NCBI GenBank assembly: GCA_963726005.1
Contig: CAVSAT010000003.1
Coordinates: 11,824-75,823 of the forward strand
DNA: 64,000 nt
From: Bog-473 sp963726005
GTDB lineage: Bacteria > Actinomycetota > Acidimicrobiia > Acidimicrobiales > RAAP-2
Reading direction: 5' to 3'
In this document: one piece after another, positions 40,917 through 49,680 of the stretch
How the letters are laid out: every line of letters begins with the position of its first letter
How positions within the stretch are numbered: the stretch's first letter is position 1
Program-made: the position numbers and the translations under genes
Notes under the pieces: model-generated
Told to the model about the DNA's origin: nothing
The model's input: only the letters and a program-made list of their open reading frames with translations
Databases searched by the model: none

Positions 40917-41335
40917 CTCCCCCTCCGTGTTGACGCCTGCTGGTTGAAGGGTACGGGTGGCACCGAGCTACCTCAAGGAGGCTTCACTTACGGCAACCAA
41001 ACTGCACCCTTGGTGAACACCTGTTTTCTGAAGGTTCGCTACTAGAGAAGGTACCCCCCGCGTGCGGACAGCGAGCGGGCTGCTGCTTGACGGTCAACAC
41101 CAGGTGATTCTGGCTGTGCTGGGCGGCCACTTGCTCGCAACTTCGCTCGCATTGAAGGTACGGGCAAACAGAACTCGCCATGAATGGGAACCGGTTGGCC
41201 GTGAAGACTGACTCGTCCGAGGTCACTGCGCTTCTCATGGGTGGTTCGTCGGACCTTCCGCCATGGTGCGAGGTGCCCCACTGGCCGGCGAACAGAGGCA
41301 GCCCCGAAGGACCATCGTCCGTAGGCTGTGGATCG
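40917..41335. other. Intergenic, no supported gene
   Basis: About 420 bases between the divergent GT87 and methyltransferase genes. It must hold both promoters, but I could not single out convincing boxes. Open frames here show no family sequence. Confidence 0.35.
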
Positions 41336-42151
41336 GTGGAACAACGCGACCCTGGCAGCGACTTGCAACGACACGAAGGTCGACGACTCTTCGGGCTTGA
41401 TCCGATCGGTTATCGCAACGGGAGGCCGGACTACCCCGAGGCCGTCTACGAGATCCTCGTAGAGCGTTGCGGTCTCGGTCCGGCCACTCGGGCCCTCGAG
41501 ATCGGGCCCGGCACGGGCCTGGTGACCCAGCGCCTGCTCGGCGAAGGGGCTCATGTCACGGCCATAGAACCGGATCCAGCGATGGCTTCTTACCTACGCG
41601 ACGTCGCAGCCTCGGACGACCTGGAGGTGGTAGCGACAAGTTTCGAGGAGGCCGAGGTCGCCCACGACGCGTTCGATCTGGCGGTGGCCGCCACCTCCTT
41701 TCACTGGGTCGACCAGGAGGTGGGTCTGTCCAAACTGGGACATGCGCTCAGGCCGGGAGGGTGGGTGGCTCTGTGGTGGACTCTGTTCCGAGATCCGAGT
41801 CAGTCGGACGAGTTCAGCCAGGCCGTCGAGAACATCCTGGGGCCGGCGACTCGAGGCGTCTTTGACGAACCAGGTCGCCCTCCGTTCCAGCTCGACGAGT
41901 CGTACCGACGGCTTGACATGACTCGCGCGGCCGGACTCGATAACGTCACGAGCGAGATCATCACGTGGACCTGTCAGCTGACACCCGTGCAGGCCCGCGC
42001 TTTGTTCGCATCGATGGCCACTGTGATCCGACGCCCGCCCGACGAGCAGCGGACGATCCTGGATGAAGTGGAACGGATCGCAACGAAGACATCTGACGGC
42101 TTCGTAAGGCGACGGTTCGTGACCGCCCTCTACACGGGTCGCCGCCCCTAG
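41336..42151 (+). CDS. Class I SAM-dependent methyltransferase
   Basis: 271 aa. Motif I ALEIGPGTGLVTQRLL, acidic strand 2 end VTAIEPDPAM, motif II-like FDLAVAATSFHWVD and post-II LRPGGWVALWW are all present. This is the Methyltransf_11/25 type with a trailing helical domain, often acting on small molecules or polyketides. GTG at 41336 is chosen since the upstream ~50 residues do not look like protein. It precedes the polyprenyl synthase by 98 bases on the same strand. Confidence 0.75.
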   Translation: MEQRDPGSDLQRHEGRRLFGLDPIGYRNGRPDYPEAVYEILVERCGLGPATRALEIGPGTGLVTQRLLGEGAHVTAIEPDPAMASYLRDVAASDDLEVVATSFEEAEVAHDAFDLAVAATSFHWVDQEVGLSKLGHALRPGGWVALWWTLFRDPSQSDEFSQAVENILGPATRGVFDEPGRPPFQLDESYRRLDMTRAAGLDNVTSEIITWTCQLTPVQARALFASMATVIRRPPDEQRTILDEVERIATKTSDGFVRRRFVTALYTGRRP

Positions 42152-42249
42152 CTCGGAGCAGTTGCCGACGCGCACTATCCCGATCGGCCTGCGGCGGACC
42201 CCCCGGCCCTCCGCCCTGTCACTCTGAGCCGCTGAGATAGCGTCCAGGG

Positions 42250-43227
42250 ATGCGGTCGTCACCGCTCGACCTTTTGGGATCGTCGGATCTCCCTGAGCAT
42301 CTGGAGACGGTCAGTGATCGGCTCGCGGCAACCTGCACGGTCGGTGCACCAGACCTGACCATTCCGTGCCTCCGCGTGGTGGCTGGTGGTGGGAAACGCC
42401 TTCGTCCAGCTCTGACCATCGCTGTGGCTGATGTCGAGCAGGTGTTCGATTCCCGCGTTGTCGCGGCGGCTGTCGCTGTCGAGCTGGTACAGGTCGGCTC
42501 GTTGGTTCACGACGACATCTTCGACGAGGCCGAGACTCGGAGGGGGACGCCGACCATCAACGCGGTCGAAGGTCAGAAACAGGCGCTTCTGGCGGGGACC
42601 TACCTCATGGCGCGGGCCGCGGCTGAAGCCGCCGGAGCCGGACAGCATGTGGCATCAGACGTCGCCCGTACCGTGGCCCAGCTCTGCGTCGGGCAGGCAA
42701 CGGAAACCCAGCATTTGTTCGACATCGATCAGGACGTCGACCGTTATCTCTTCACCATCGAGGCAAAGACCGCTGCACTCTTCGCCTGTTCGTGTCGGGT
42801 GGGGGCGCTCAGCGCGGAGCTACCGGATGAGCACGTCAACAGCTTCGGCGAGTTCGGAAGGAAATTCGGTATGGCGTTCCAGCTCATTGACGACGTATTC
42901 GATCTGATCGGTGACCCTGATCGGCTGGGCAAGCCAGTCGGCACGGACATGCGTAGTGGTGTTCTCACCCTGCCGGTCCTGCTAGAACTGGCGCAGCCCA
43001 GCGGCGGCGACCTCCGTGCGCTCTTGCTCCGCCGGCATGCTGCCGACCTGGAACAGGCTTCCAGAATGATCGTCAACTCCGGTCGAATCGACGATGTCAC
43101 CGAGCTTGCCCGCCAATTCGCAGAAGAAGCGGCCGCGGCGATTGCCGAGTTACCAGGCGCGACTCGTCTGTCGAGATTCCCGACCTCGTACGTGGACTGG
43201 GCCCTCGAGCAGTTTGTTGCCGCCTGA
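42250..43227 (+). CDS. Polyprenyl (trans-isoprenyl) diphosphate synthase
   Basis: 325 aa. First aspartate-rich motif DDIFD (88-92) followed by ETRRGTPT, second DDVFD (214-218), plus GGGKRLRPAL near the N-terminus. It condenses isopentenyl diphosphate with allylic primers to make the menaquinone side chain or another polyprenyl chain; bulky residues ahead of the first motif suggest a medium or long product, which I cannot fix. ATG start. Confidence 0.9.
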   Translation: MRSSPLDLLGSSDLPEHLETVSDRLAATCTVGAPDLTIPCLRVVAGGGKRLRPALTIAVADVEQVFDSRVVAAAVAVELVQVGSLVHDDIFDEAETRRGTPTINAVEGQKQALLAGTYLMARAAAEAAGAGQHVASDVARTVAQLCVGQATETQHLFDIDQDVDRYLFTIEAKTAALFACSCRVGALSAELPDEHVNSFGEFGRKFGMAFQLIDDVFDLIGDPDRLGKPVGTDMRSGVLTLPVLLELAQPSGGDLRALLLRRHAADLEQASRMIVNSGRIDDVTELARQFAEEAAAAIAELPGATRLSRFPTSYVDWALEQFVAA

Positions 43228-43337
43228 GCGAATGGCATACGGAGTTGGCCGCCCCGACGAGTGTTCGGGGTCTACCCGTGAGCCTTCGGCTCATCGCGTT
43301 GTGGGACGATGGCATCTGGACGGGGAGGAGGGCAGAG

Positions 43338-44693
43338 ATGGGCGCGATACGTCAGACCATGTCGCTGGCCGCAGTGACCTGTGGATTTCTGCTCTCCGCG
43401 GCGGCACTAGCGACGGTCGACACGAATCCGGTTGGCGCGGCAAGTTCGGCGCCGGTGGCGACAACGACGATGACCTTCGTCGACACCTCCCGGACCATGC
43501 CGGCATGGAACGGCATGCCGGGAAAGCCCTCGCGGACACTCGTGACGACCATCTGGTACCCGGCACGAGGGTCCGGATCGGTCGCGACAGCCGGCGACGG
43601 AACATACCCGCTGATCGTCTTCGCCCACGGACTGGGGGGCTCCCCCCCGGGGTACCGGCAGCTGCTGACCGCATGGTCGGCCGCAGGCTACGTGGTGGCT
43701 GCCCCCCTGTTCCCGCTGTCGAGCAGTGAGACGCCCGGCGGTCCCGATGGCGGGGACATCGCCAACCAGCCGGGTGACATGAGCTTCGTCATCGACCAGG
43801 TCCTCAAGGCCTCCGCTGCCTCGAACGGGCCGCTGTCGGGTCTGGTCGACCCGAACGAGATCGGGGCGGCAGGCCACTCCAACGGTGCCATCACAACCTT
43901 GGGCCTGGTTGCCAACAGTTGCTGCCGTGACACTCGGGTCAAGGCAGCGGTTGTCATGGCCGGCACCACCGAGGGTCTAGGTGGTGGCCAGTACAACTTG
44001 GCCGAGGCGCCGCCGCTCATCGTCGTACAGGATCTCCACGATGGGCTCGTCCCGTATGCCGACGCGGTCGCGGTCTTCAACGAGGCACGGGGACCAAAGG
44101 CGCTGCTCGCACTCGATTGGGACAGTCACCCTGACACCACGGGGTCGTCTGCTCACATGGCTGCCTCGGGGGTGGTCGGCCCGACGTCCGGCTCAGTCAT
44201 CAAATCGACGACCGCCTTCTTCAACGCCTTCTTGAAACACGAGCACGGGGCGCTGGAAGCTGTTGCGGCCGAGGGTCGCTCCTCACTCTCATCGGTCCAC
44301 ACCGCCTGGACTCCGGGATCCCACGCAGCGTTGCCGGTCCCGAAAGTGGCAGCGCTCCACTTACACGCTTCCGTCATGCCCGACACGGGCCTGCACGACG
44401 GCCAGGCCGTCACCGTTCGATGGAGCGGCTACACGGCTGGCAAGGTGGTCAACATCCTCGAGTGTTCCCACGTCGACATCGCCACGGCCAGCTCGGCCGG
44501 CTGCAGCTTCGCCCACGCAGCAATTCTGCATCCCGATGCAACCGGATCGGGCTCCGCCATCCTTCGCGTCGGCACTGGCACCATTGGCAATGGTGTGTGC
44601 GACGCGGCGCACAGCTGCTACGTCATCGTGAACAATGCGAGCTCGACCGACCCAGCCGACACCAAGACGCTGCCCATAAGTTTTGCCTCCTGA
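43338..44693 (+). CDS. Secreted alpha/beta hydrolase with C-terminal neocarzinostatin-like domain
   Basis: 451 aa. Signal peptide (LAAVTCGFLLSAAALA). Hydrolase part (about 30-330): TTIWYPARG, FAHGLGGSPPGYRQL (oxyanion), GAAGHSNGAITTLGL (Ser in GHSNG), then an Asp in DLHDGLVP and a His in SSAHMA. This resembles cutinase-like/PAF-acetylhydrolase-like secreted esterases. The last ~105 residues carry DTGLHDGQAVTVRWSGYTAG and two Cys pairs (ILECSH ... AGCSF; GVCDAAHSCYV), the pattern of neocarzinostatin-family apoproteins. GGAGGAGGG precedes the ATG. Confidence 0.75.
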   Translation: MGAIRQTMSLAAVTCGFLLSAAALATVDTNPVGAASSAPVATTTMTFVDTSRTMPAWNGMPGKPSRTLVTTIWYPARGSGSVATAGDGTYPLIVFAHGLGGSPPGYRQLLTAWSAAGYVVAAPLFPLSSSETPGGPDGGDIANQPGDMSFVIDQVLKASAASNGPLSGLVDPNEIGAAGHSNGAITTLGLVANSCCRDTRVKAAVVMAGTTEGLGGGQYNLAEAPPLIVVQDLHDGLVPYADAVAVFNEARGPKALLALDWDSHPDTTGSSAHMAASGVVGPTSGSVIKSTTAFFNAFLKHEHGALEAVAAEGRSSLSSVHTAWTPGSHAALPVPKVAALHLHASVMPDTGLHDGQAVTVRWSGYTAGKVVNILECSHVDIATASSAGCSFAHAAILHPDATGSGSAILRVGTGTIGNGVCDAAHSCYVIVNNASSTDPADTKTLPISFAS

Positions 44694-45005
44694 GCGCGTC
44701 GCAACCCCGTGTCCTTGGATCTGGGTGGTGACTGGGCTGAACGAGCAGTGTTCCGGCTCGGCCCCATGGACGGAAAGGAGCACTCGATCGAGAGCGATAC
44801 CGCGGAGCTGTCCGTTGCCAATCGAGCGATGGCCAGCAGGGTCGTGGCATCGGTACAGACGACCTCGAACGCTTGCCCGATGGCCGGTTCGGGGTGATTT
44901 GATTGGACGGGTCGCTACGACGGCTCAAAGGAGCGAAACGACGACGAGGACGCTGCCGGGACCGGGCGAACTGGGGGCACCGGCTTTCGTCCATGACGCC
45001 GGTCA
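44694..45005. other. Intergenic, no supported gene
   Basis: About 310 bases between convergent genes. Several frames are open by composition only. Confidence 0.35.
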
Positions 45006-45518
45006 TCAAGCGCCAGCCGGAACCGGTCGGTCGTCGAGACTCATTTGGAGCAGAACGAGATCCAGCCACTGACCGAACTTGGCGCCGACTTCGGGCATGC
45101 GTCCCACCTCAGTGAAACCAAGTCGCCGGTGGAACCGAATCGACGCTTCGTTTGTGCTGTCAATGGCGGCAACAATCGTGTGCTTGCCCGTTTCACGCGC
45201 CTTTTCGATGAGAGCTCGCATGAGGAGTTCGCCGACACCCGAACCCCATCGATCCTCGCGCACGTGGATGGTGTTCTCGACGGTGAACCGATAGCCCGGC
45301 CACTTCGACACGTCACGGAACCACCCGAACGCAGCAACTCCTACGACCTGACCTTGGTCTTCAGCCACCAGTACCACCTCGTGTTCGCCAAGCCACTCCA
45401 CCACGTCGTCGGGTGTGCGAGGCGTATTGGTCCACTCAATCGTCGTCGTGGCCAGAAGAGCATTGAGGATCGAAGCAATCTCGGCGGCATCTGCGGCAGT
45501 GGAAATCCTGACCAACAC
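45006..45518 (-). CDS. GNAT acetyltransferase, phosphinothricin-acetyltransferase-like
   Basis: 170 aa. Starts VRISTAADAAEIASILNALLATTTIEW, close to the PAT/MddA group. The acetyl-CoA loop appears as VREDRWGSGVGELLMRALI, and AIDSTNEASIRFHRRLGF is the motif B/acceptor side. These enzymes acetylate glutamate-analogue herbicides, methionine sulfone and similar amino acids. The family is clear; the substrate is inferred. Confidence 0.8.
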   Translation of the reverse strand: MLVRISTAADAAEIASILNALLATTTIEWTNTPRTPDDVVEWLGEHEVVLVAEDQGQVVGVAAFGWFRDVSKWPGYRFTVENTIHVREDRWGSGVGELLMRALIEKARETGKHTIVAAIDSTNEASIRFHRRLGFTEVGRMPEVGAKFGQWLDLVLLQMSLDDRPVPAGA

Positions 45519-45575
45519 CCCCTGGATTCTCGCAGAACTGCCTCGTGTGGTGGCATTGACATCCCTCGATTGCTC

Positions 45576-46304
45576 TCACTCTGAGCGCTGAGCAATGAAC
45601 ACGAACTCGCGCCCGGGCCGATCGGGGGCGTCCCTTATCTCTCGCACGATGAGATCGGCCTCTGACAGGGAGGCGGTCAACTCCTCCCGGGTTCGGAACC
45701 TCAGTGTGGAATCCGACGTCAGGGCTTCTCCATCGCTCTCGAAGAGGAACGTCGAGCGGAACGACACGAGGGGTCCCTGCACGTCCGTCACCTCTACCCA
45801 CGAGTCCACCGTGCCGGCGCCCGGAGTGTGCACTCGGGTGTGCGACTCCTCAGGCGACCATCTGCGCCACGACCGGTCCTCGGGAACTCGGCTCTCGAAC
45901 ACGAGGTGTCCTCCAGGCCGCAGCGCCCGGCGGATCGCCCTGAGCGTCGCCACCCAGTCGTCATCGGTCACGAAGACTTGGGCAACATTTCCCGTCATCG
46001 TGGCAGCGTCGACCTGCAGAGGTGGCAATGCTCTCGTATCGCCCGTGATCCAGCGGACACGATCCGCCCCCGGCTTCGCCCGGGCGACGTCGAGCGACGC
46101 TGCAGCCGGATCTAGCCCAACAACGACCAGACCTCGTCTGGCGAGCAGGCAGGCAAAGATGCCAGTGCCGCACCCGACGTCGAGAACAGCGCGCGCACCG
46201 AGCTCGTCGACCAGCGCTGCGTAGACATCGAGATCCGAGCGATCATGGTCCAACGGGTCGTAGATCTGCGCCAGCCGGAGATTCTCGTAGTGCCTATCGG
46301 CCAC
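45576..46304 (-). CDS. Class I SAM-dependent methyltransferase
   Basis: 242 aa. Motif I VLDVGCGTGIFACLLA, acidic VVGLDPAAASLDVAR, motif II DAATMTGNVAQVFV and post-II LRPGGHLVFESR. The N-terminus YDPLDHDRSDLDVYAALVDELG is typical of small-molecule methyltransferases. Tail to tail spacing with the GNAT gene is 57 bases on the same strand, so the two may be one transcript. Confidence 0.8.
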   Translation of the reverse strand: MADRHYENLRLAQIYDPLDHDRSDLDVYAALVDELGARAVLDVGCGTGIFACLLARRGLVVVGLDPAAASLDVARAKPGADRVRWITGDTRALPPLQVDAATMTGNVAQVFVTDDDWVATLRAIRRALRPGGHLVFESRVPEDRSWRRWSPEESHTRVHTPGAGTVDSWVEVTDVQGPLVSFRSTFLFESDGEALTSDSTLRFRTREELTASLSEADLIVREIRDAPDRPGREFVFIAQRSE

Positions 46305-46475
46305 GACCTCGACGCTACGTTGCGAAGGACCTCAATCAGACCTGCCGGCAGGCCGGCCATGCCCATCGATGGGCTCAGCAGGCCCAATCCCGAGGGCTCG
46401 ATCACGTTGGAGTCGTCGTCGGATCGGCGAGGCGAGGGCCCACCCCTGGTCGCGGCGGGTGCCTATCATCGCTCC

Positions 46476-47348
46476 GTGAACAATCTGCACTCATCGGAAG
46501 GTCCCACTGCCTTCTCCGTCCGCTCCGCGCAAATGACGTGGAGCGACGATGATCGCAACCTGCGGATTGGCACGACGAACTTCGCATTGACGGTCGAGCC
46601 GAGCACATGGAACGAATGGGACTCGACAGCCGATCACTTCGTATTACTCAAGACAAGGCACTATCTGGACAATCTGCTCAGATTTGCGCCGGAGCGGGTT
46701 GAGAATGTCGTGGACTTGGGAATCTTCAAGGGCGGAAGCATTGCTCTGTACCAGGAACTGTTCTCACCGAAGAGAATGCTCGGGATCGACTGCCTGCCCG
46801 ACCGGGTGGAAGCGCTGGATGGGTTCATTTCCAATCACGGGTTGAACAGTTCGGTGCGTCTTTGCTACGGCACGAACCAAGCTGATCGGTCACTCCTCGC
46901 GAGACTCGTCGACGAGCACTTCGGTGACGAACCGCTCGACCTGGTTGTGGACGATTGTTCTCACCTCTACGGACCGACAAAGGCGTCCCTGAATACATTG
47001 CTGCCGAGGATTCGTGCGGGCGGCCTCTATGTCATAGAGGACTGGGGATGGGCTCACTACCCGGGCGGAAACCCTGACAACTGGTCGAGAAATCAGGACG
47101 CGTTCAAAGACGAGCGAACGCCAATGTCCAGATTGATAGTCGAACTGGTCTTGGTCGTCGCCAGTCGACCGGATCTGATACGAGAGGTCAGCGTCGTGCC
47201 AGGGATCGTGTATGTGATCCGAGGCGACGGCTCCGTTCCTGAGGAGGGGTTTGACATTGGCGACTTCCACAGCACCCCTGGTCGGCAGATTCTGCACGAA
47301 GACTCAGCCGCGAATTGGTGGCAGCGAATGTCAAAGCGTTTGCCCTGA
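46476..47348 (+). CDS. SAM-dependent methyltransferase of the cephalosporin-hydroxylase/Methyltransf_24 type
   Basis: 290 aa. VVDLGIFKGGSIALYQELF is the glycine-containing motif I, RMLGIDCLPDRVEAL the cofactor-binding acidic strand, LDLVVDDCSHLYGPTKASL and LRAGGLYVIEDW-like (IRAGGLYVIEDWGW) match CmcI-like and rhamnosyl-O-methyltransferase proteins. Start is uncertain between this GTG and an ATG at 46533; the upstream frame overlapping the divergent gene is not coding. Confidence 0.7.
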   Translation: MNNLHSSEGPTAFSVRSAQMTWSDDDRNLRIGTTNFALTVEPSTWNEWDSTADHFVLLKTRHYLDNLLRFAPERVENVVDLGIFKGGSIALYQELFSPKRMLGIDCLPDRVEALDGFISNHGLNSSVRLCYGTNQADRSLLARLVDEHFGDEPLDLVVDDCSHLYGPTKASLNTLLPRIRAGGLYVIEDWGWAHYPGGNPDNWSRNQDAFKDERTPMSRLIVELVLVVASRPDLIREVSVVPGIVYVIRGDGSVPEEGFDIGDFHSTPGRQILHEDSAANWWQRMSKRLP

Positions 47349-47438
47349 ACCGGTGACCGTAAGGTGCCGATTGGGACACCTGAGTTCTTGGCACCCGCCC
47401 CAGCCAAGAGGGTTGCGTAGGGGGAGGAGCGTGACGAC

Positions 47439-47715
47439 TGCCCCGGTGTTGCGGTAGGCGCCAGGCTGCTGCGAACTCAAGAGCGAATGGCAGCTCCAGA
47501 CGCCGGCCGCGTCGCGCCCACGAAGAGCGGGCCGCCGAAGGACGCGCCGGGCGTCGCCGAGAAAGGGTCCGCCCGCACGTCGGCCCCGGTGTAGGGCGCG
47601 TCTGCCATCACGTCCGGAACCGAGCCGACGATGAGCCGGGTGAGCGGTAGGGGAGCGGGTCTGATGCGCTCAGGCTCATGCCCCGTAGATGGCCGCATAA
47701 CCGCCGTTAGGGGAC
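47439..47715 (+). repeat. Interspersed repeat, copy A (long variant)
   Basis: Shares the left part (gctgcgaactcaagagcg type), the central catcacgtccgg/gagccgacgatgagcc block and the right end (ggccgcataaccgccg) with four other copies in the window. It carries about 70 extra bases between left and centre. Its ends are loosely inverted (tgcccc... / ...gggac). The right end supplies the final codons and stop of the convergent marR gene. Confidence 0.7.
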
Positions 47716-48177
47716 GGTCGGTGAGCCGTGCAGTTGTTCGGTCAGGAGCTCGAGCGAGCTGTGCAGCTGTGCGAAGCGACGTGGCCCGAGAATCTCTTCG
47801 ATCTGCTGCTGAGCCGCCCCCGCCGCGGCGTAAATGGTCTCTTGGAGCCGCCGTCCCTTGGCGGTAAGTCGGATCACACGAGCCCGACCGTCGACCGAAT
47901 CGGGGACGCGCAATAGGTACCCGTGTCCTTCCAGGTGCACGAGCAGGTCGTTGACCGACTGTTTCGTGATCCCCACACGATCCGCGAGCTGACTGGGACG
48001 TACTCCCTCGAGGCCGGGATAGCGCCAGAGCGCGACATGCGCTGCGCTCAGATCGTCGAATCCTGCCGCAACGACTCTCGCATACAGCTGAACACGGACC
48101 CACTGCCAAACGACACGGAGCATGGCGCCGACGTACGCGGGACGCTGGCCGTCCGGGACGGAGGAATCGCTTGACAT
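47707..48177 (-). CDS. MarR-family regulator, probable repressor of the cupin/VOC operon
   Basis: 156 aa. Winged-helix core VRPSQLADRVGITKQSVNDLLVHLEGHGYL and wing VDGRARVIRLTAKGRR. It is divergent from the cupin gene, and a palindrome lies in the shared promoter (48180-48198), so it likely represses both itself and the operon, with release by a small ligand. Its last residues (TVP) and TAA come from the end of repeat copy A, so the C-terminus has been altered by that insertion. ATG start at 48177. Confidence 0.85.
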   Translation of the reverse strand: MSSDSSVPDGQRPAYVGAMLRVVWQWVRVQLYARVVAAGFDDLSAAHVALWRYPGLEGVRPSQLADRVGITKQSVNDLLVHLEGHGYLLRVPDSVDGRARVIRLTAKGRRLQETIYAAAGAAQQQIEEILGPRRFAQLHSSLELLTEQLHGSPTVP

Positions 48178-48199
48178 AGTCGTAAGGTTACCATACGAT
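48171..48199 (+). promoter_or_regulatory. Consensus promoter with a MarR operator in its spacer
   Basis: TTGACA (48171-48176), a 17-base spacer, then TACGAT (48194-48199) form a near-ideal sigma-70 promoter for the cupin gene. The 19-bp palindrome at 48180-48198 (TCGTA-a-GGT-t-ACC-a-TACGA) fills the spacer and reaches into the -10 box, so bound MarR would block RNA polymerase. Confidence 0.7.
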
Positions 48200-48260
48200 T
48201 TAGATCGTAAGGATGCCGGACTACCTGAACCGGACAGGTTCTGACCAGGAGGTGGCCGAA

Positions 48261-48773
48261 GTGACGACAGCAGTTGTTGACTCCCCCGAGAACGAGCAGG
48301 CGCAGGCATGGTGGTTCCTCGACACCTTGGTCGTCGAGCACCGTCGTGCATCCGAAATGGAGACCGTCGTGCTCGAGATGACCCTCCCGGCCGGTTCGTC
48401 GCCCCCGCTGCACATTCACGACGACCTGGACGACACCTGGTACATCCTCGAGGGCGAGATGGTCGTGCGCTGCGGCGACGACGAATTGGTCGTCGGCGCG
48501 GGGCACTGGGTCTCCATGCCACGTGGTGTTCCCCACACGTTCCGGGTGGTGGGTGATCGTGAAGCGCGGATACTCCTCGTGCACGACAACCCCAGCTTCC
48601 GTGACTTCATTCGCGAGCTGAGCAGTTCCGCGAGGGCGCACGTGGTTCCGACCCAGCCGCACTTTCCACCGATGGATGCATTGGCGCGTATTGCCGCCTC
48701 GCACGACCTCAGGCCAATTGGGCCGCCGATGAGCGTCGAAGAGAGCGACGCGGTACTTGCCGCTGTCGTTTGA
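48261..48773 (+). CDS. Cupin-domain protein
   Basis: 170 aa. Cupin motif 1 SPPLHIHDDLDDTWYILEGE (H-x-H and Glu) and motif 2 GHWVSMPRGVPHTFRV (His) give a complete metal site. The GTG start is set by AGGAGG eight bases upstream; an ATG at 48213 would sit about 14 bases from the -10 box and has no ribosome site. Single cupins of this kind include quercetinase-like dioxygenases and detoxifying enzymes. First gene of a MarR-controlled operon with a VOC gene. Confidence 0.8.
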   Translation: MTTAVVDSPENEQAQAWWFLDTLVVEHRRASEMETVVLEMTLPAGSSPPLHIHDDLDDTWYILEGEMVVRCGDDELVVGAGHWVSMPRGVPHTFRVVGDREARILLVHDNPSFRDFIRELSSSARAHVVPTQPHFPPMDALARIAASHDLRPIGPPMSVEESDAVLAAVV

Positions 48774-48801
48774 AGCGCCATCGCGCGAGGGAGGTAGCGC
48801 C

Positions 48802-49200
48802 GTGCAGGTGCAAGCACTCGGCCATGTCGTCCTAAAGGTTCGCGATCTGCAACTAGCCGAGGTCTTCTATTCGCGCACCTTGGGCATGAGAGTCGTGTTG
48901 AGGATCGAAGATCCACGGATGACGTTCTTCACCCTTGAGACGCCAGGGAACCATCATGACTTCGCCCTGATGGAGATCGATGCAGTCGCGTCAACACCGG
49001 CTCACGACGCCACCGGCCTCGCTCATGTGGCATTCAAGATCGGCAGCTCAGCTGAAGAGCTCCGCCTCGCACGGAGTGTGCTCGAGACGGAGAGAACCCC
49101 AGTCCTCTACGAGGCCGAGCGGAAGTTCACGCAGAGTCTTCACGTCCTCGATCCGGACGGGAACGAGATCGAGCTGTACGTCGACGTCTCAGACACCTGA
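48802..49200 (+). CDS. VOC-family protein, glyoxalase/extradiol-dioxygenase-like
   Basis: 132 aa. LGHVVLKVRDLQLAEVFYSRTLG (metal His), NHHDFALMEID, LAHVAFKIGSSAEELRLA (second His) and the closing DPDGNEIELYVD (Glu) form a full VOC metal site. GGGAGG lies upstream of the GTG. It follows the cupin by 28 bases and is probably co-transcribed. With a MarR regulator this looks like an aromatic or reactive-compound response unit. Confidence 0.8.
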   Translation: MQVQALGHVVLKVRDLQLAEVFYSRTLGMRVVLRIEDPRMTFFTLETPGNHHDFALMEIDAVASTPAHDATGLAHVAFKIGSSAEELRLARSVLETERTPVLYEAERKFTQSLHVLDPDGNEIELYVDVSDT

Positions 49201-49680
49201 TCCGTTTGCGCCGTTCTTGGGCTCGGCGGCAGTTGACACCGAGCCGGCGGACTGGGGCACCCACTTCAGACCTTCCCGGACGCAACATGTAGGGACGAAG
49301 GCGTACACTCGCAACCTGAGGTGCCGAACCGGAAGAAGGTTCCGTGAAGAGACTGGCGAAGTTGTCGTGGCGGGCTCGCGGTCGCGGTGGTGGAACTTGC
49401 ACCGCCGAAGTTGACCACCCGATTCGTGGCTATCGAATCGACCCAAAGTACCGGTCCAATCTTCTCGCGCTATCCGGACCCGAGGCATCATCCCCTACGG
49501 TGTCCTGGATCTCCTTCGACGGGGACGCCTATTGGGTCCGGCTCTCAGCTGCCCAGGGCTGGCCACGTTCGATTCGGGTGACCCAAAGCGACGTGGACGG
49601 AGCGAGGGTTTAGAAACTCGGAATGATGGCATCGGTCATCTGCACCCAAGAAGCATCGCTGACAGGTCTCACTGAACCGG
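49201..49680. other. Intergenic region left of the IS30 element
   Basis: About 480 bases. A GTG frame at 49344-49613 (89 codons) is open, but lacks a clear ribosome site and family sequence; another frame in the same stretch is equally open. I do not call a gene. Confidence 0.35.

Noticed and set aside
49344..49613. 89-codon GTG frame next to the IS30 element
   Set aside because: Another frame in the same stretch is equally open, and neither has a ribosome site or recognisable sequence.
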